Of a stretch of DNA of 64,000 nt, positions 29,792 to 41,415 are shown piece by piece. The stretch is from Nannochloropsis salina CCMP1776 (Eukaryota; Sar; Eustigmatophyceae; Eustigmatales; Monodopsidaceae). A program made the translations under genes and the position numbers. How positions within the stretch are numbered: position 1 is the first letter of the stretch; each line of letters begins with the position of its first letter. The notes below the pieces were generated by a model. The model searched no databases. It was given only the letters and a program-made list of their open reading frames with translations, and had not been told where the DNA came from. The stretch covers positions 978,230-1,042,229 of the forward strand of contig SDOX01000021.1 of the NCBI GenBank assembly GCA_004565275.1. Reading direction: 5' to 3'.

Positions 29792-32700
29792 CTATCTTCT
29801 TGATAGTGACGCTCCTCCACTGTCGTCATGCGGTCGTTCGTGTGACCGCTGTTGTGCCCTTTGAGTATTTATCCCTCCAACGCTGACATCACCGCTTCTA
29901 GTGGGTGAATGGCCTTCAGAACCCCCAGTGGAGCGATTCAACACTGAGTTTGTGGGGAAGGGACTAAGAGGAACGCGCAGGTCCTCCAATGCTTCCGAGA
30001 TCTTCATTCGCTTCGCAAACGCGGAATCAGAATGAGTGAGAGAGCCAGGGCGTGGACCCCAGGTGTCTATGTCACCTATGCGGGGCTGCTCCAGGTCTCC
30101 GCTGCCTGTCCCTGCTGCTCCCTGCGCGTCAGGATGCTGGCGATGCCAAGGCAAGACCTCCGCCTCCTGAGGACCCTCCGTGAGGGATGGTTGGGCGTAG
30201 GCGCTGATTTGGAAGTGATCGACGACGAGCGGGGCCTCACGGGGGGGGTCGGGCTCTGTATGTTCTCCCTCGGCGTTGACAGCGGTCGGAAAGCGGCGCT
30301 TACGACCCGGTGCCTTGGGAAGGGCTGCAGTGGGAGATGTGGAGCCCTGGACGTGCTGATTCTGACCGCCGCCGGTGTCGCCTGTGACGTCGCTCTCGTT
30401 CGCACCCTGCGAGAAGGAAGCCGACGCCTCAGCTTCCCTTCCTGGGGTTGATCGGGCGGCTGACATCCCGGCGGCAATAAGACGAGAAGACGTGGAGGGA
30501 CGAGAAGGAGAGACACGTGGGGGGGGGGGGAGGGGGCTGCAGTCTTCTTCCCGGAGGCAGTCGTCAATGCGCCGGGCGGCGAGCAGGGAGAGCTTCAAAG
30601 AAGCCTCTTCGTAGCCATGGTGGCAGTGACGGTAGAAGCCGATAAGAATCAAGGGAAGGGGAAGGAGAAAAGGGATCAGGTACCCCGCACCCAGGACCGC
30701 CATGTAGCCAATGAGCGTGAGGTGGGACAAAAGGAGGGCCACGAGGGTCCTGTCAAAGACGCTGTACCACATACGCCCGCCGCCTTCGTACTGGGGCACG
30801 TAGACGTACAGAAGTTGGTAGGTATAGAGGATCTCAATGAGGAAGAAGTAGACAGCGCCGATTACGAGGGCGATGGGCATGATCACAACGTAAGTCAGAC
30901 AAATTGTCAGCACGAGAAGGAGGGAGGGATAGGTCCAGCCGTAGGCCATGATAGGCACGTAAACGCGGGCGCGTCGCTGGCGGGCAGTCTTTCTGTCGTG
31001 ATCCGTGAAGAAATGGAGGAAAGCTACCCTGATCAAGGGCCAAGCTCTGGTAAACTCCCACATGAGCGCCGAGAACGCCTTGGTCACGATGATCTGCATG
31101 AAGTAGACGGCGACCACAGGAACCTGGCACCCTAGCACACGAACCACCACGCGCGGGTCCTGGATGATCGCCATCACCTCGTCCAAGAGCGCCCCGCCCA
31201 CGATGGTCGCGTAGATATTGACCATCTGATAGTAAAAGTAGCGCGCCATCACCGAGGCGTCGATGTCACTGTTTGTGCGGATACGTTCATAGTTCCGACT
31301 GAGCCACCAGAATAGGTTCGGCAGGATAGCCAGGATGATGAGGAGTAGCAAAGTGGGAACGAAGTCGATCCCAAGGAAGAGCGCGAATCGACCGAGGGAC
31401 CCCAGCCTATCCAAGGCTGGATCTGAATTACCCCAGGCTTGCAGCTGGCTTTGCATTTTGTACAGGGATGACACCAACGCGCCCCAAAAGAGGCTCAAAA
31501 TGGTGATTACGACGGTGGTGCTGGTTTCCCGCCATTCCACGAGGCGTATAGGGGCGGTCAAATTTTGCCACACGACGTCGCGAGGCTCGGGGGCAGGATT
31601 GATTGTGAACATAAAGGGCTCCATGGTCAGGAGCGATTGAGAGGCGACGGCGGCCGAGGTCATGGATTTGAAGGTTACAAAACCGGTTGAGCTCATGCTA
31701 GGATTGACGGCCAGCATGCTCAAGACTTTGGTGACCTCTTGTCCTGCCTCGACTGCGCCCATGCCTGTCCGTTTCCCTGCCCGTAAGGCGCGCATGAGTC
31801 CACGCCGTAACCAACAGCACAGGCTTTGCTGTGCGGAAACCCGCTCCCCCCCCCCCCGACTTGCGCGCGGTCTTCCTCCCCGCCTTCGTCTTCGTTCTCC
31901 CCTTCCACCAAGACATTCGATGCCAGCGGTGGAGCGCGCATCACACCACCGACACGGCCCCGCCTGTCAGCAGGATTTTGGTTCCTGTCGGCGGCTTCAC
32001 CCACGGCGGGATCGCTTTCCCCAGCGGCCGGTGGAGCTTGGGGAGGCGCGCTATAGGGCCTCGTGTCTGAAAGCGCGGTCAACGCAGGGGTCGACGCACT
32101 CCCTGAAATCGCCCTTCTTCCCCGCGACAAGGTCTTGGAAAAGCTCGGACGCCTGCGTTGAATAGTGTGCCTGGGCAGTACGCCGCCAATCCTGGAGGTG
32201 TCGCCCGCCTCGTTGTCGATCACTATCGTGGTGCCGTCGGGGTCCAGGTGGGTGGCGCCCTCCACGGCCAGGACTTGGTCGGCAGACTCCCGGCTCATCA
32301 ACTGGCTGCGTGAATCCGCATTGCCCAGTACTAGGGGCGCGATCGAGGCCTTCCTGCTGCTCACGCCATGCAGCAAGCCCGCCGCCACCGCCCCCTCCGC
32401 CCCGGCTTGCGAGCCGCTGTTCTGCTTAACTAGCTGCCGTCGGGACTCGTATCGCTTCTCCTCCTTCCGGTCCATATCCTCCGAGGCCTGTCGGATCATG
32501 ATCTGGACATTGGTGATCTTGGCGTTGAGCTCATCTAGGGCCCGCTGATAGTGTGCGACCGCCTCGACGCGGCTGCCTCGGCGACACAAACGGTTCCACA
32601 GCTGGATCCCGTGGGGGTGGGGGACAAAGATCATGGGCTCTCGATTTGAGACGGAACGAGTCGCCAAGGCCTTTTCCAGACTATCGACCAAGGCTGCTCG

Positions 32701-33660
32701 CTTCTGGACTAAGTCCTCCAAAGCGTCTGCCCGCAGAGCTACCACTGCGCTGTGAACGTCCCCTGGGAAAATTTCGTCAAATAGCGTGTATAAGCCAACA
32801 TTGTTTCTGTACTCCAGTGGAATACGGTCTACCATGACGGAAAACGATTTTTGGATATTCACGTCCGGATCTCCCACGCTTAAAAACGTGAGGCGCAAAG
32901 TCAAGAAACGCTTGTATTCGCTTTTGAGCAGGTAAAGGGTATGGAACGTCGTGAAATAAGCAATGGCGATAGGCACCCAAAGCCAATGTAGATCCTTGAT
33001 ATTACCCAACGATATAAGTTTAGGATCCTTCATAATGGTGCTGAGACGGCCATCGGAAGGGTTGGACCTGTCTCCGTGCACGTACATAGGCAGTAGAACG
33101 ACTAATCCAAAAAAACCCGAGCATAAACAGATCTTGAGGCACATTTGGATGTAGCGTAACAGCATGTAGGCGTCAAGGCCTGCAAGCTGCAAGATACGCT
33201 CCTTGGGTATGGACATAAGAGGGCGGACCCACGAAAGAAAGCCTGGAGGAAGATCCGGAGGTCTCCGATGCCGCATCCACTCCTCCCTGCAGAAGTAGAC
33301 ACTCTTGACGTGCCGCAGCTTCTCAAAAAGTGTGAGCAGCAGAACGAACACCAATAAATTGATATATATAGTGTTCAATAAGTCGGCACTGATAAAGGAA
33401 GTGGGAGAAGCATGACAGGGTTAAAGAGGACGTATGGGAGAGGAAAGTGAGAATGCAATATCGCATCCGAGACATCGCCATCCTAGTTTTGGTTTCCATT
33501 TATGATTTTAGTACGCACATGAATTCTGACCCCGCCATACTTCATCCTCTCTTTTTAAAACTTACATGTCAAGATTACCTATGCCACGTTCATTGATTTC
33601 GCAGAAGGAGGAAACGTCCGCTGGCAAGGAGTTGAAGGGGTCAGGAGAAGGTTCGGTCAT
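29792..33660 (-). CDS. OSCA/TMEM63 (CSC1-like) mechanosensitive/osmosensitive cation channel
   Basis: Exon 1 (33660-33566) encodes an N-terminus starting MTEPSPDPFNSLPADVSSFC, with a GTAAGT donor. It joins in phase at 33388 to NTIYINLLVFVLLLTLFEKL, the first membrane segment. Two further segments and the cytosolic loop follow, then the RSN1/DUF221 core: TTVVITILSLFWGALVSSLY, FVPTLLLLIILAILPNLFW, YFYYQMVNIYATIVGGALLD, AYGWTYPSLLLVLTICLTYV and others. The frame changes between the loop (STGFVTFKSMTSAAVASQSL) and the upstream part. An 80-nt intron at 31908-31829 restores phase. A length error in the run of 12 Cs at about 31847-31858 would also do so. The family forms calcium-permeable channels gated by membrane tension. 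The C-terminal 250 residues are low complexity. Confidence 0.87.
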
Positions 33661-34397
33661 GGTCCCAACGCCGGGCTTGGCCAATAATTCTTATATACAG
33701 GAACTGAAGGGATCACAGGCGATTACCAACAAGCGATCAGACGGAATGGAAAGCAGCAAAGTCGAGCTGGGGTCCCTACCCCTACGTATTTGATTACACC
33801 GCTTCAGGAAGTAGCGTAAGCCCGGACCGGAAGGTCAATTTATGGAAAGGATGAGAGATGACATAAGTGAGAGTGAATTTTAAATTCCTTCACACTTTCA
33901 GACAACTATTGACATAACAAGCATCCGCAAGCAGAGCGCGCTGCTAACTCTAATAAAAGCAGGTGGCGCTCACACCCGTTTTGAGGCGTTTCGCAACGGC
34001 TCCGGGTAGCTATCGCCAGTAAGCGCGCACAGTGTGATGCGCCTCGGCAACGTGCAACGCAAATGCTTCACGGACGTGTCACACAATCCTTCGCACTCAA
34101 CCTTTTCCGCGGAATCCAACTAAGATGACTACCCGGTCATCAAGCTGTATATGACTGCCATGTGCATGCATAAAGACCACGATAATTGATAGAGCAACCA
34201 TACGGACATGAATCATGTCCATGTCCAATGCAATAGGCAGTACAGCGTATTTTTAAATCTACAACGGACTGCTTCCTCAATAGGGAAATAAAAAAGTCCA
34301 AGATCATCAATTTTCTTCATTTTTGGAATTTTACTCCTATGTATACATAACATTGTATTCTCTGCGAAAATTTACAAAGCTTTTTATTATTTGATTT
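33661..34397. other. Spacer between OSCA promoter and Ulp1 3' end
   Basis: About 740 bp with no supported gene; the right half is AT-rich. An in-frame stop just upstream of 33660 supports the chosen OSCA start. Confidence 0.4.
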
Positions 34398-37300
34398 TCA
34401 CGCACGCGAAGTGTGACGCAGAAGCCAACGGAGAATGCCAACTTTGGCTGAAAAATATGTGTGTTGGTCATCGAATCGCAAACCGGGCATGCTGCTACTT
34501 CCCCAATTATTGATAAGTTCACCTGAGGGAGCTCGAGCATCAGGTCCTTTCCGCAGAATGTGCATAGACAGTAGGACCAAAGCCACGGGTACCTGGTGAG
34601 CATGTGGCACTAATTCCAAGGGCTGAGCTAATTGTCGCCAGTGTAATTTGTGGTGTCCCTCGAGAAGTGCTTGTAAACCCCTTTCAACAAAGGGAAAAAT
34701 GTGCTCGGCCTCTCCCAAGGCGTGTGTGCCATGTAGATATATGGATTTGATCTCTTCCAAAAGGCTGACGCGTGCAAGGATCCACCCACCAGCTCCTGGA
34801 TGATATATAGGCAGACACAACACCTCTACATTCGCCAACGACAGCTTTTCCATGATGGCTATCGATCTTCTGATATTCCCGGCGACCAAGCTTTCATACC
34901 AGCACGGACTCACAAAAACGATACGCCCGTCCGAAGAAAACCGATTGAGCAAGCTCATAGCAGCCTGAAGGAAAAGGCTTTGCATGACTTCATCGTTTGA
35001 CTTTTCCCTGGCCAAGGAAAGCAACAGATGTCGCTGCATCTCCATGTCTTTCCTATCGCTCCCTCCCCGCCCTCTTCCTCCTACACCATGTTCAGAACGC
35101 AGCGGCGTTGACGTAACAGGAAACGCACCCAGAGAATCCGTCTCCATCCTCCAGTCTCGCCGTTTCTCCGACACGAAAGAAAGCAGCACTGGATCTGTCC
35201 TGGATAGGTGGGAGGTCTGGCTGTGCAAAATCAGGGCAAGGAGGAAGAGCCTGTATCGGAGCAGGTCATTTTCCGATACCCGAAACATACAAGGAGGCAC
35301 TAGCGCTGGCTTCGTAGCTATCCCCTGACTCCGGAGCTGACGGGCGCTCTCAGCGAGAGGAGGATCCGCAACAGGCCCTCCGCCTAAGCGCGTCTGCCCT
35401 CCCTCTTGGCCCCCCTCGCCGCCCTGTCCGCCTTTTGGGACCGCCTTGCCTGGCCCGTCATTGGGATCCAAGATCAAGGTAAACTCTCGGACAAAGCAGA
35501 TTTGAATCAGATATATGACGACAAAGACGCCACAATTGACGGCATCCGGTTGCTGGGGTAGCCCGGCCGGGGCCGGGACAAGAGTAAGGGGCGGTCTTTT
35601 CAATTTTTCGAATCCAATAATTTTTTCCACGGCATCCTTCACGTTTTTAAGGCGGCTAGGATCCAGCGGTCCCGTGGCAGACGCCGGGTCCCATTCCTGC
35701 ACGGTGTTCCTGACCAGGTCCGCGAAGACGAGGACCCAGTGGGCGTTGGCGATATTGATGGGAACGCACACCAACCGGAGCGAATCCTTGGATCGGCCGC
35801 CCAGGGCACGTTCCAGCCAGGCCTTGGCCTCCACGTACTTACCCTCCTTGATCTTCTCGTACCAAAAGGTGTTCAAGAGGACGGCCGCCTCGGCCACCGG
35901 CGTGTGCGCCATCATGTCCAGTGCTCGGTTCAAGACCTCGTCGGAGAGCATCTCGTCTCGAAGCAGCCGTAGAATCACGTCCTGCAGGCCTTCCTCTGTG
36001 AATTGGTAATGCTTCCCTTTCCCGCCGACTTTGCTGCCGCCGCCGCCGGCAAGGGGGCCGGTGACCGGGGATAGCGAAGACAAGGCGCCTGGTGGGGTCC
36101 TGCGGCCCATTCCCTCGTCGGCCAAGGCTGCCAAGGCCCCACCACGAAGCATGGACTCGCCCATCTCCTCGTTTCGGTCTCGAGCTCCCTCCTTCTTTCC
36201 TTGAACACCGCCGTGATCGCCCAAGAAATGGCGCGCGGCGACAAAGGCTTCTTGCTCCGCCCCTTCCAAGAGGAAGGTCAGGCAGGATTCCATGCTGATG
36301 GCCGCCTCCTCCCTCGCTTCCTCCGCTTCTCTCTCTCTTCCCCTCTCCGCAACGCCTTGCTCCTTCCCCCCTGTACACGACTCCTTGTCCTGCAGCTCCT
36401 CCCTCCCCCGTTCCTTGGCGCGATACAACTCCGCGGAGGGGGCCTTGGCATACGCCAGCGGACCCCCCCTCGCCTTGCACGAGGCCTGCCAGTCGTCATC
36501 CGTTCCTTTCCATACCTCGCCTCTCCCAGGCCCCATCCCTCCCCCGCCCTCCTCCTCGTCCTCGATGACGACCACATCCCCGCCAGCGGCCTTCGGTTCT
36601 ACGAATGCCGAGAAGGCGCCGCCGCTCGCCAAGCCATCAGCCCTCGCCCTTTCTCCCCCCATGTCCTTCCCGCTTTGGGTTGGCTTCCCTACAGCCTTGC
36701 CTTCGGACGTTGCTCTTCCACCACCGAATAGGTGGCTGTCGTGCAAGATGCTGTAATCATCTGCCTTGTCGCTTCGGACGCCATTTATCATACCCGCCTT
36801 CTCTTCCCCTTCCACGTCCACAACTGCCGGCCGCAAAGCCGCGCTTCCTTTCGCGGGCATGGTGGGTGGGGAGGAAAAAAAGCCGTGTTTTAGTCGTTTG
36901 AAACGGCCGGAAGCGCCAACGTCACGGGACAAAGGAGGGGCATGACTCGGGCGTGCCGCACTAGGGGCGTCGAGACACTTCAGAGCGTCCCCTCCTCTTT
37001 TGAAACCTGGTGCTTTCTCTCCAGGCTGTTCCGTGCGCGCCGCGTCTCTAATTTGCGGTCGCTGCTTCTGGCAGCTCAGATTCGAAGCACTCTGATGACT
37101 TCGCGGCAGCGGCACAGCCTGAGCCATTCGTGTACTGCTGACACCTTCAAGGCCTGCGCTCAATTGCAATGCTTTCGACTGCATCCCCCGTTGCTCTGCA
37201 AGTCTCACTCTGCTTCCGTCCCCAATCACTGCATCGCCTTTTACGCCCCCGCAATCGTCCATCTGCTGTCCCGTCTGCCGAGGAGGTAGATGTGTGTGCA

Positions 37301-37541
37301 TGGCCGTACCCAGGGCGGGGGCACACATGGAGAATATCACGACCTCTTCCTCGTGCGGCAACCACGTTGTTTGCTTCACCTGGGGACGCTCCTGCTCATT
37401 CTGGCTTTGCGGTGAACTTTTCATCTTATCAAGCCGCCCTCCTCTTCGATCATCCCAAGCCCCACCATTATCCTTGTCAGATTTTTTTCCACTGCAATTA
37501 AATGTTGTGACGATTTTCCGTATTGCGTCCCAGGTTCTCAT
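34398..37541 (-). CDS. Ulp1/SENP-type (C48) protease with a second degenerate protease-like domain
   Basis: Single exon, 1047 aa. Residues 1-500 are low complexity and basic/acidic patchy. A C48 cysteine protease domain spans about 525-755 with the full catalytic set: His601 (NIANAHWVLVFADL), Asp618 (VQEWDPAS), Gln664 and Cys670 (LPQQPDAVNCGVFVVIYLIQ). Such enzymes mature or remove SUMO-like modifiers. Residues about 835-1000 repeat the same plan (FVSPCWYESLVAGN against LLNTFWYEKIKEGK; VEVLCLPIYHPGAGGWILAR against LRLVCVPINIANAHWVLVF). There the His is Gly, the WDP is LHG, and no QxxxxNCG is found (PHAHQVPVALVLL). I read this as an inactive second copy. The substrate (SUMO, NEDD8 or other) is not determined. 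Confidence 0.83.
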   Translation of the reverse strand: MRTWDAIRKIVTTFNCSGKKSDKDNGGAWDDRRGGRLDKMKSSPQSQNEQERPQVKQTTWLPHEEEVVIFSMCAPALGTAMHTHLPPRQTGQQMDDCGGVKGDAVIGDGSRVRLAEQRGMQSKALQLSAGLEGVSSTRMAQAVPLPRSHQSASNLSCQKQRPQIRDAARTEQPGEKAPGFKRGGDALKCLDAPSAARPSHAPPLSRDVGASGRFKRLKHGFFSSPPTMPAKGSAALRPAVVDVEGEEKAGMINGVRSDKADDYSILHDSHLFGGGRATSEGKAVGKPTQSGKDMGGERARADGLASGGAFSAFVEPKAAGGDVVVIEDEEEGGGGMGPGRGEVWKGTDDDWQASCKARGGPLAYAKAPSAELYRAKERGREELQDKESCTGGKEQGVAERGREREAEEAREEAAISMESCLTFLLEGAEQEAFVAARHFLGDHGGVQGKKEGARDRNEEMGESMLRGGALAALADEGMGRRTPPGALSSLSPVTGPLAGGGGSKVGGKGKHYQFTEEGLQDVILRLLRDEMLSDEVLNRALDMMAHTPVAEAAVLLNTFWYEKIKEGKYVEAKAWLERALGGRSKDSLRLVCVPINIANAHWVLVFADLVRNTVQEWDPASATGPLDPSRLKNVKDAVEKIIGFEKLKRPPLTLVPAPAGLPQQPDAVNCGVFVVIYLIQICFVREFTLILDPNDGPGKAVPKGGQGGEGGQEGGQTRLGGGPVADPPLAESARQLRSQGIATKPALVPPCMFRVSENDLLRYRLFLLALILHSQTSHLSRTDPVLLSFVSEKRRDWRMETDSLGAFPVTSTPLRSEHGVGGRGRGGSDRKDMEMQRHLLLSLAREKSNDEVMQSLFLQAAMSLLNRFSSDGRIVFVSPCWYESLVAGNIRRSIAIMEKLSLANVEVLCLPIYHPGAGGWILARVSLLEEIKSIYLHGTHALGEAEHIFPFVERGLQALLEGHHKLHWRQLAQPLELVPHAHQVPVALVLLSMHILRKGPDARAPSGELINNWGSSSMPGLRFDDQHTYFSAKVGILRWLLRHTSRA

Positions 37542-37967
37542 GTGAAACCTTCCCTAGAATATTGAAGCGAAGATGGCAGTAGCAAATGAGGACGCTTTCC
37601 TAGCGCGTGACACCGCGTGCGCCAAAATACGCTAGCCTACTACTACTAGTAGGAAGCTCCGAGTCGACCTTGCTCCTCTGTCGTACTCGTGTGGGGGACT
37701 GAAAGAAGTACAAGGGGGAAATCATGCCCACGTACTCCAGGCAATGTTTGTGCTGACTTCACTGGTCACATACATGTTTGTGGCAGGCGTCGTTCCGTAA
37801 ACTTCTTCTGCAGAAGCAAATTCTTGTGCTCGCCCACTTTCTGATGTGAAGCGCCTTGTTCTGGCTACTAAGCATGATCGAGGCGGCCGCTCCTCCTAAA
37901 TCCCGATTTCCTCTTCAAAACACCATCCTTACACAGGGTCTATCATTTGAGGACTTTGTTTATAAGC
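37542..37967. other. Divergent spacer between Ulp1 and TBC genes
   Basis: About 425 bp. It holds a short inverted repeat at 37636-37653 (7-bp arms CCTACTA/TAGTAGG, 4-nt loop). No gene is seen. Confidence 0.4.
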
Positions 37968-40900
37968 ATGGAACACGCTAGCAAGCCAAGTCCGGGTTTG
38001 ATAGTAGAAATGCGGGGCCTGCGATGCTACAATTCCTGTGAGTCGAATAGAGGCATGCCCGCCTTAAGAAGTAGGCTCATGCCACCATTTTTACCAATGA
38101 CGCGTGCGCGCACTCACACCTCTTTTTACCCACATAAGGTACAGATATTTATCCCAGATGTGGGCTATCGCGGCGGCGGGCGTACTACTGGCTTTTGACA
38201 TACAAAGCACGGCATCGACGCTCGACGGCATTCCAACTCCCTTATGAAGGACTCTGGCCGACCCCGTTGGGCGCGGAAAGCTTTCGAGCTGAATGGGCCC
38301 CCGTTTATGACAGCAATAAAGCGGGAGCAAATGTTCATGCTGATGAAAATGAACACGGTACGGAGGTGAGAGAGGCGGGGGCTGCGCTGCCACCGGCCCC
38401 CGACTCGCCCCTGTTTGGTCCGGAGCCCCCAGAGGCCCGGTCTTGGAGCCGCACGATCGCGCCACATGGGTTACCGGCAGATATTTTGCAAGTCGATCTC
38501 TTTGCGACAGGACCTGCGGGCCCCGGGCCAGCGAAGATGCGCGGGCATGGCGCGGAGGAAGAAGATGAAGAGGAGATAGACAGTTACTCTGTCTACGAAT
38601 TCGACGTTTCGCGCGTGGCCAGCGTCCAAATTGAGCTTGAGGACGGCCGCCTCGATCGCTGGTTTCCTTGCACAGTGCCCGCCACAGGAGATGTGCTCTG
38701 GGGTACCTTCATTCACGTGGCCATCTGGTTGGGCCCGGGCGGGGGAGGCCCATCGCGTGTAAGCGAGCAGGTGGGCGAGGGAGAGGGCGGAGAGGAAGGG
38801 CGACAGAGCCGGCAAATCAGTGTGGAAGACGAAGAGGACAGGGGGAAGGAGGGCCTGATGGCAAAGGGTGGGAGTGGATCGGGACACGGGGGGCATCTCG
38901 CCGCCGGAGCCTCTCCCGGAGGCCCTCTGGACGGAGCGGAAGAAGGGCCTTTGCCCTGCCCGAGGCTTCCGCCTCCCTTATCGCCGCCTCGCCCACTCCG
39001 AGACCAATTCGGCTTTCCCGTTGCTCCCCACGCCCAGTCCGAGTTTCTGCATTTGCGCAGCTTGGAGGAGCTGCGGGCGCAGGAGCAACGCCTCCACTGG
39101 GAAAGGCTTCGGTGTTTTCAGCCTTCTCAGCGCAGGCGCCGGCACAGTGCTGGGAAAGACGGAGCGAAGGGAGGCTCGACGCCGCCTCCTGTCGAAATTT
39201 CTAGGTGGTCCTCCTCATCCTCCTCCTCCTCCTCCTCCTCCTCCTCCTCCTCCTCCTCCTCCTCCTCCTCCTTCGTGTCGGCATGCTCTGCGTTATCGTC
39301 GGCCCCTGGTTTGACCGGACCGCCACAACCTCCCCCGGGGGACTGCCGCTTCCAAGGCGACGTCCAGGCACAGGACCGCCGGTGCAGACGCCTTAGCACG
39401 AGCTACGGCCCCTGCCCGGGGGTGCAGAGCCCGGGCGACCTGAAGGGTCTGGTGTGGCAGGGCATCCCCCCTGACCTCAGAGACCCGGTCTACGAGTGGT
39501 TGAGCGGCGCGTCCTGCAAGCGGGAGGCTTTGGGCGTGAACTACTATCACAGGTTAGCTGCCGCCAGCGAGGAGGAGAACCTAGGGCTGGGTGTGATCGG
39601 GGGAGAGGAGGGGGACGAGGGGGAGGAGGCCTGGGTGTGTGTGACGCGGGAGCGGGAGGACGCTGGGGTGGGGATGGGCGGCACCGGCGTGCACGGAGGA
39701 GAAGGCCTCAGGTGGGAATGTGGGGCCGGTTCAGGCGCGGGTGGGGGCTATGTAGGAAGGCGGGGGGCGGGGGGGAAGGGAGGGATGGTAGTGGATGTGG
39801 TCATGCCGGAGCTGGATGCGGCGTGGGGCGCCAAGGTAGCGCAAGACATCGAGCTGGATTTGGGGAGGGCCTTCGCGGATTCGGATGCCGCCATCAACAC
39901 GCCTGAGGGGAGGGCAACGCTTCGCCGGGTCCTGCGGGCTTACGCACTTCGAAACCCCTCGGTGGGCTACTGCCAGGGTATGAATTTCATCGCAGGCCTC
40001 CTTTTGCTGGCGGTGAGCGAGGAGACGGCATTCTGGACCCTGGCGCACGTTTGTGAAGAGGTCAGTCCCCTTTGCTTCTCCCCACCCCTACTGGGGACGC
40101 GGGCCGACATGCGGGCCTTGGGGGAGTTGCTGAAAGCGGAGCTTCCGGCCCTGTACGAGCACTGCAGCGCGCTCTACCTGAATTTGGAAATGATGGCCGG
40201 GCACTGGCTCCTGGTCTATTTCATCAACATCTTTCCTCCCCCGGTGGCCCTGCGCATCCTGGAGATTTCCATGGCTGAAGGCTCAGACGTGACCTTCGCC
40301 GTCGCCCTGGCGTTCTTGCGGGGATTGGAGGCGGAGCTCTTGGCCTGCGACGATTTGCACGAGCTCTCACAATTGGTCCGAATCAGACAGGCAGGCATGT
40401 ACGACGCGGACGCCCTGCTGCACCAAACCCGCGTACAACTCAGGCGCATACGTTCCAATCTGAGAATTTTGCGCGCCTGGCACTTGGGGGATTTGATGAA
40501 GCACGAAGACGACATGGACCAGGTGCTTTGTCGGGCGCCGCAGCAAGCACGTTGGCGGGGGCGGCATCGCGGGGCAGCAGGTGAAAGGAGGCAGGACGAG
40601 GGAAATAAAAGTAGAGGGGGAGATGTGCCCGGCCGATCGCACGCGGGCACCACGGAGGCGGACATGAGAGATGGGAGAAGCATGAACGGATGGGTATACG
40701 GGAGTAATGAGAGCGACAGGGAGAACTTGGCACAGCGGAATGAGCGAAAAATGCGGCGATTGATGCGACGATCTGTCACTCGCAGTCTCTCTCTGGTCGG
40801 TCTTTCCTACTGGGTGAGTCCGCACACCTGGCGGCATTGGGACCAATTGGCTTTCCAAGTGACGCACCGCTTATTTCTGGAAGAGGGGCGTTTCCGCTCC

Positions 40901-41104
40901 ATGCGCTTCACCCCCGTGCTGGTCGATTTGGTGTCCTGGTGGATGAATTGGCCAATCCTGATGCGTCGAACGGGAGGCGGCGACCTGCCTGCGCCCGCCC
41001 CGACGTCTCCTGTACGGCGATCTAGTCTGGGGCCGTCCGTTGCTGGGAGCCCCCCGCGGGTTGCTTCCAACCGTCGGCACAGCAGCAGTCCAATCAAAAC
41101 GTAA
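37968..41104 (+). CDS. TBC-domain Rab GTPase-activating protein
   Basis: Proposed exons are 37968-38037 (MEHASKPSPGLIVEMRGLRC) and 38139-41104, joined in phase by a GTGAGT donor and a CTCTTTTTACCCACATAAG acceptor. The large exon has no ATG near its open start, so an upstream exon is needed. The N-terminal part has an acidic patch and YSVYEFDVSRVASVQIEL. A poly-Ser run follows (TCC repeats, about 39210-39270). The TBC domain starts LKGLVWQGIPPDLRDPVYEW, is interrupted by about 90 Gly/Glu-rich residues, and resumes at QDIELDLGRAF (arginine finger) and VGYCQGMNFIAGLLLL (glutamine finger), with TFAVALAFLRGLEAELLACD after it. TBC proteins speed GTP hydrolysis by Rab proteins in membrane traffic. 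The Rab partner is unknown. Confidence 0.85.
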
Positions 41105-41415
41105 GGTGAGCTATACATTTCTCATCCTCACGTTGAAAATGTTGAACGGTTTACTGAAGCATCACATTCCAAAATAAGCAATGTCAAAAGGATGTGGTGT
41201 AATCGGCCGGATCATAAGATTTGTACAAAGACAACACAGCACTCGATCAATTTCAAATTGTCACGTGCATCGAACCAACGAACAGTATTGATGCCTGTAA
41301 AGAAAGAAGTGACTTTTTCCCAGGCGGAATAATATCACAACAGACATGTATGTTGCCAGTGCTAGAGGACTTCGTAATATTGTATTAGGTGTTAATTTTG
41401 CTCTGTTACTTCAAG
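41105..41415. other. Convergent spacer, no gene seen
   Basis: About 310 bp of AT-richer DNA between the 3' ends of the TBC and ORC2 genes. Confidence 0.4.

Noticed and set aside
37636-37653. Short inverted repeat CCTACTA...TAGTAGG
   Set aside because: Seven-base arms with no flanking repeats or target-site duplication; too short to call an element.
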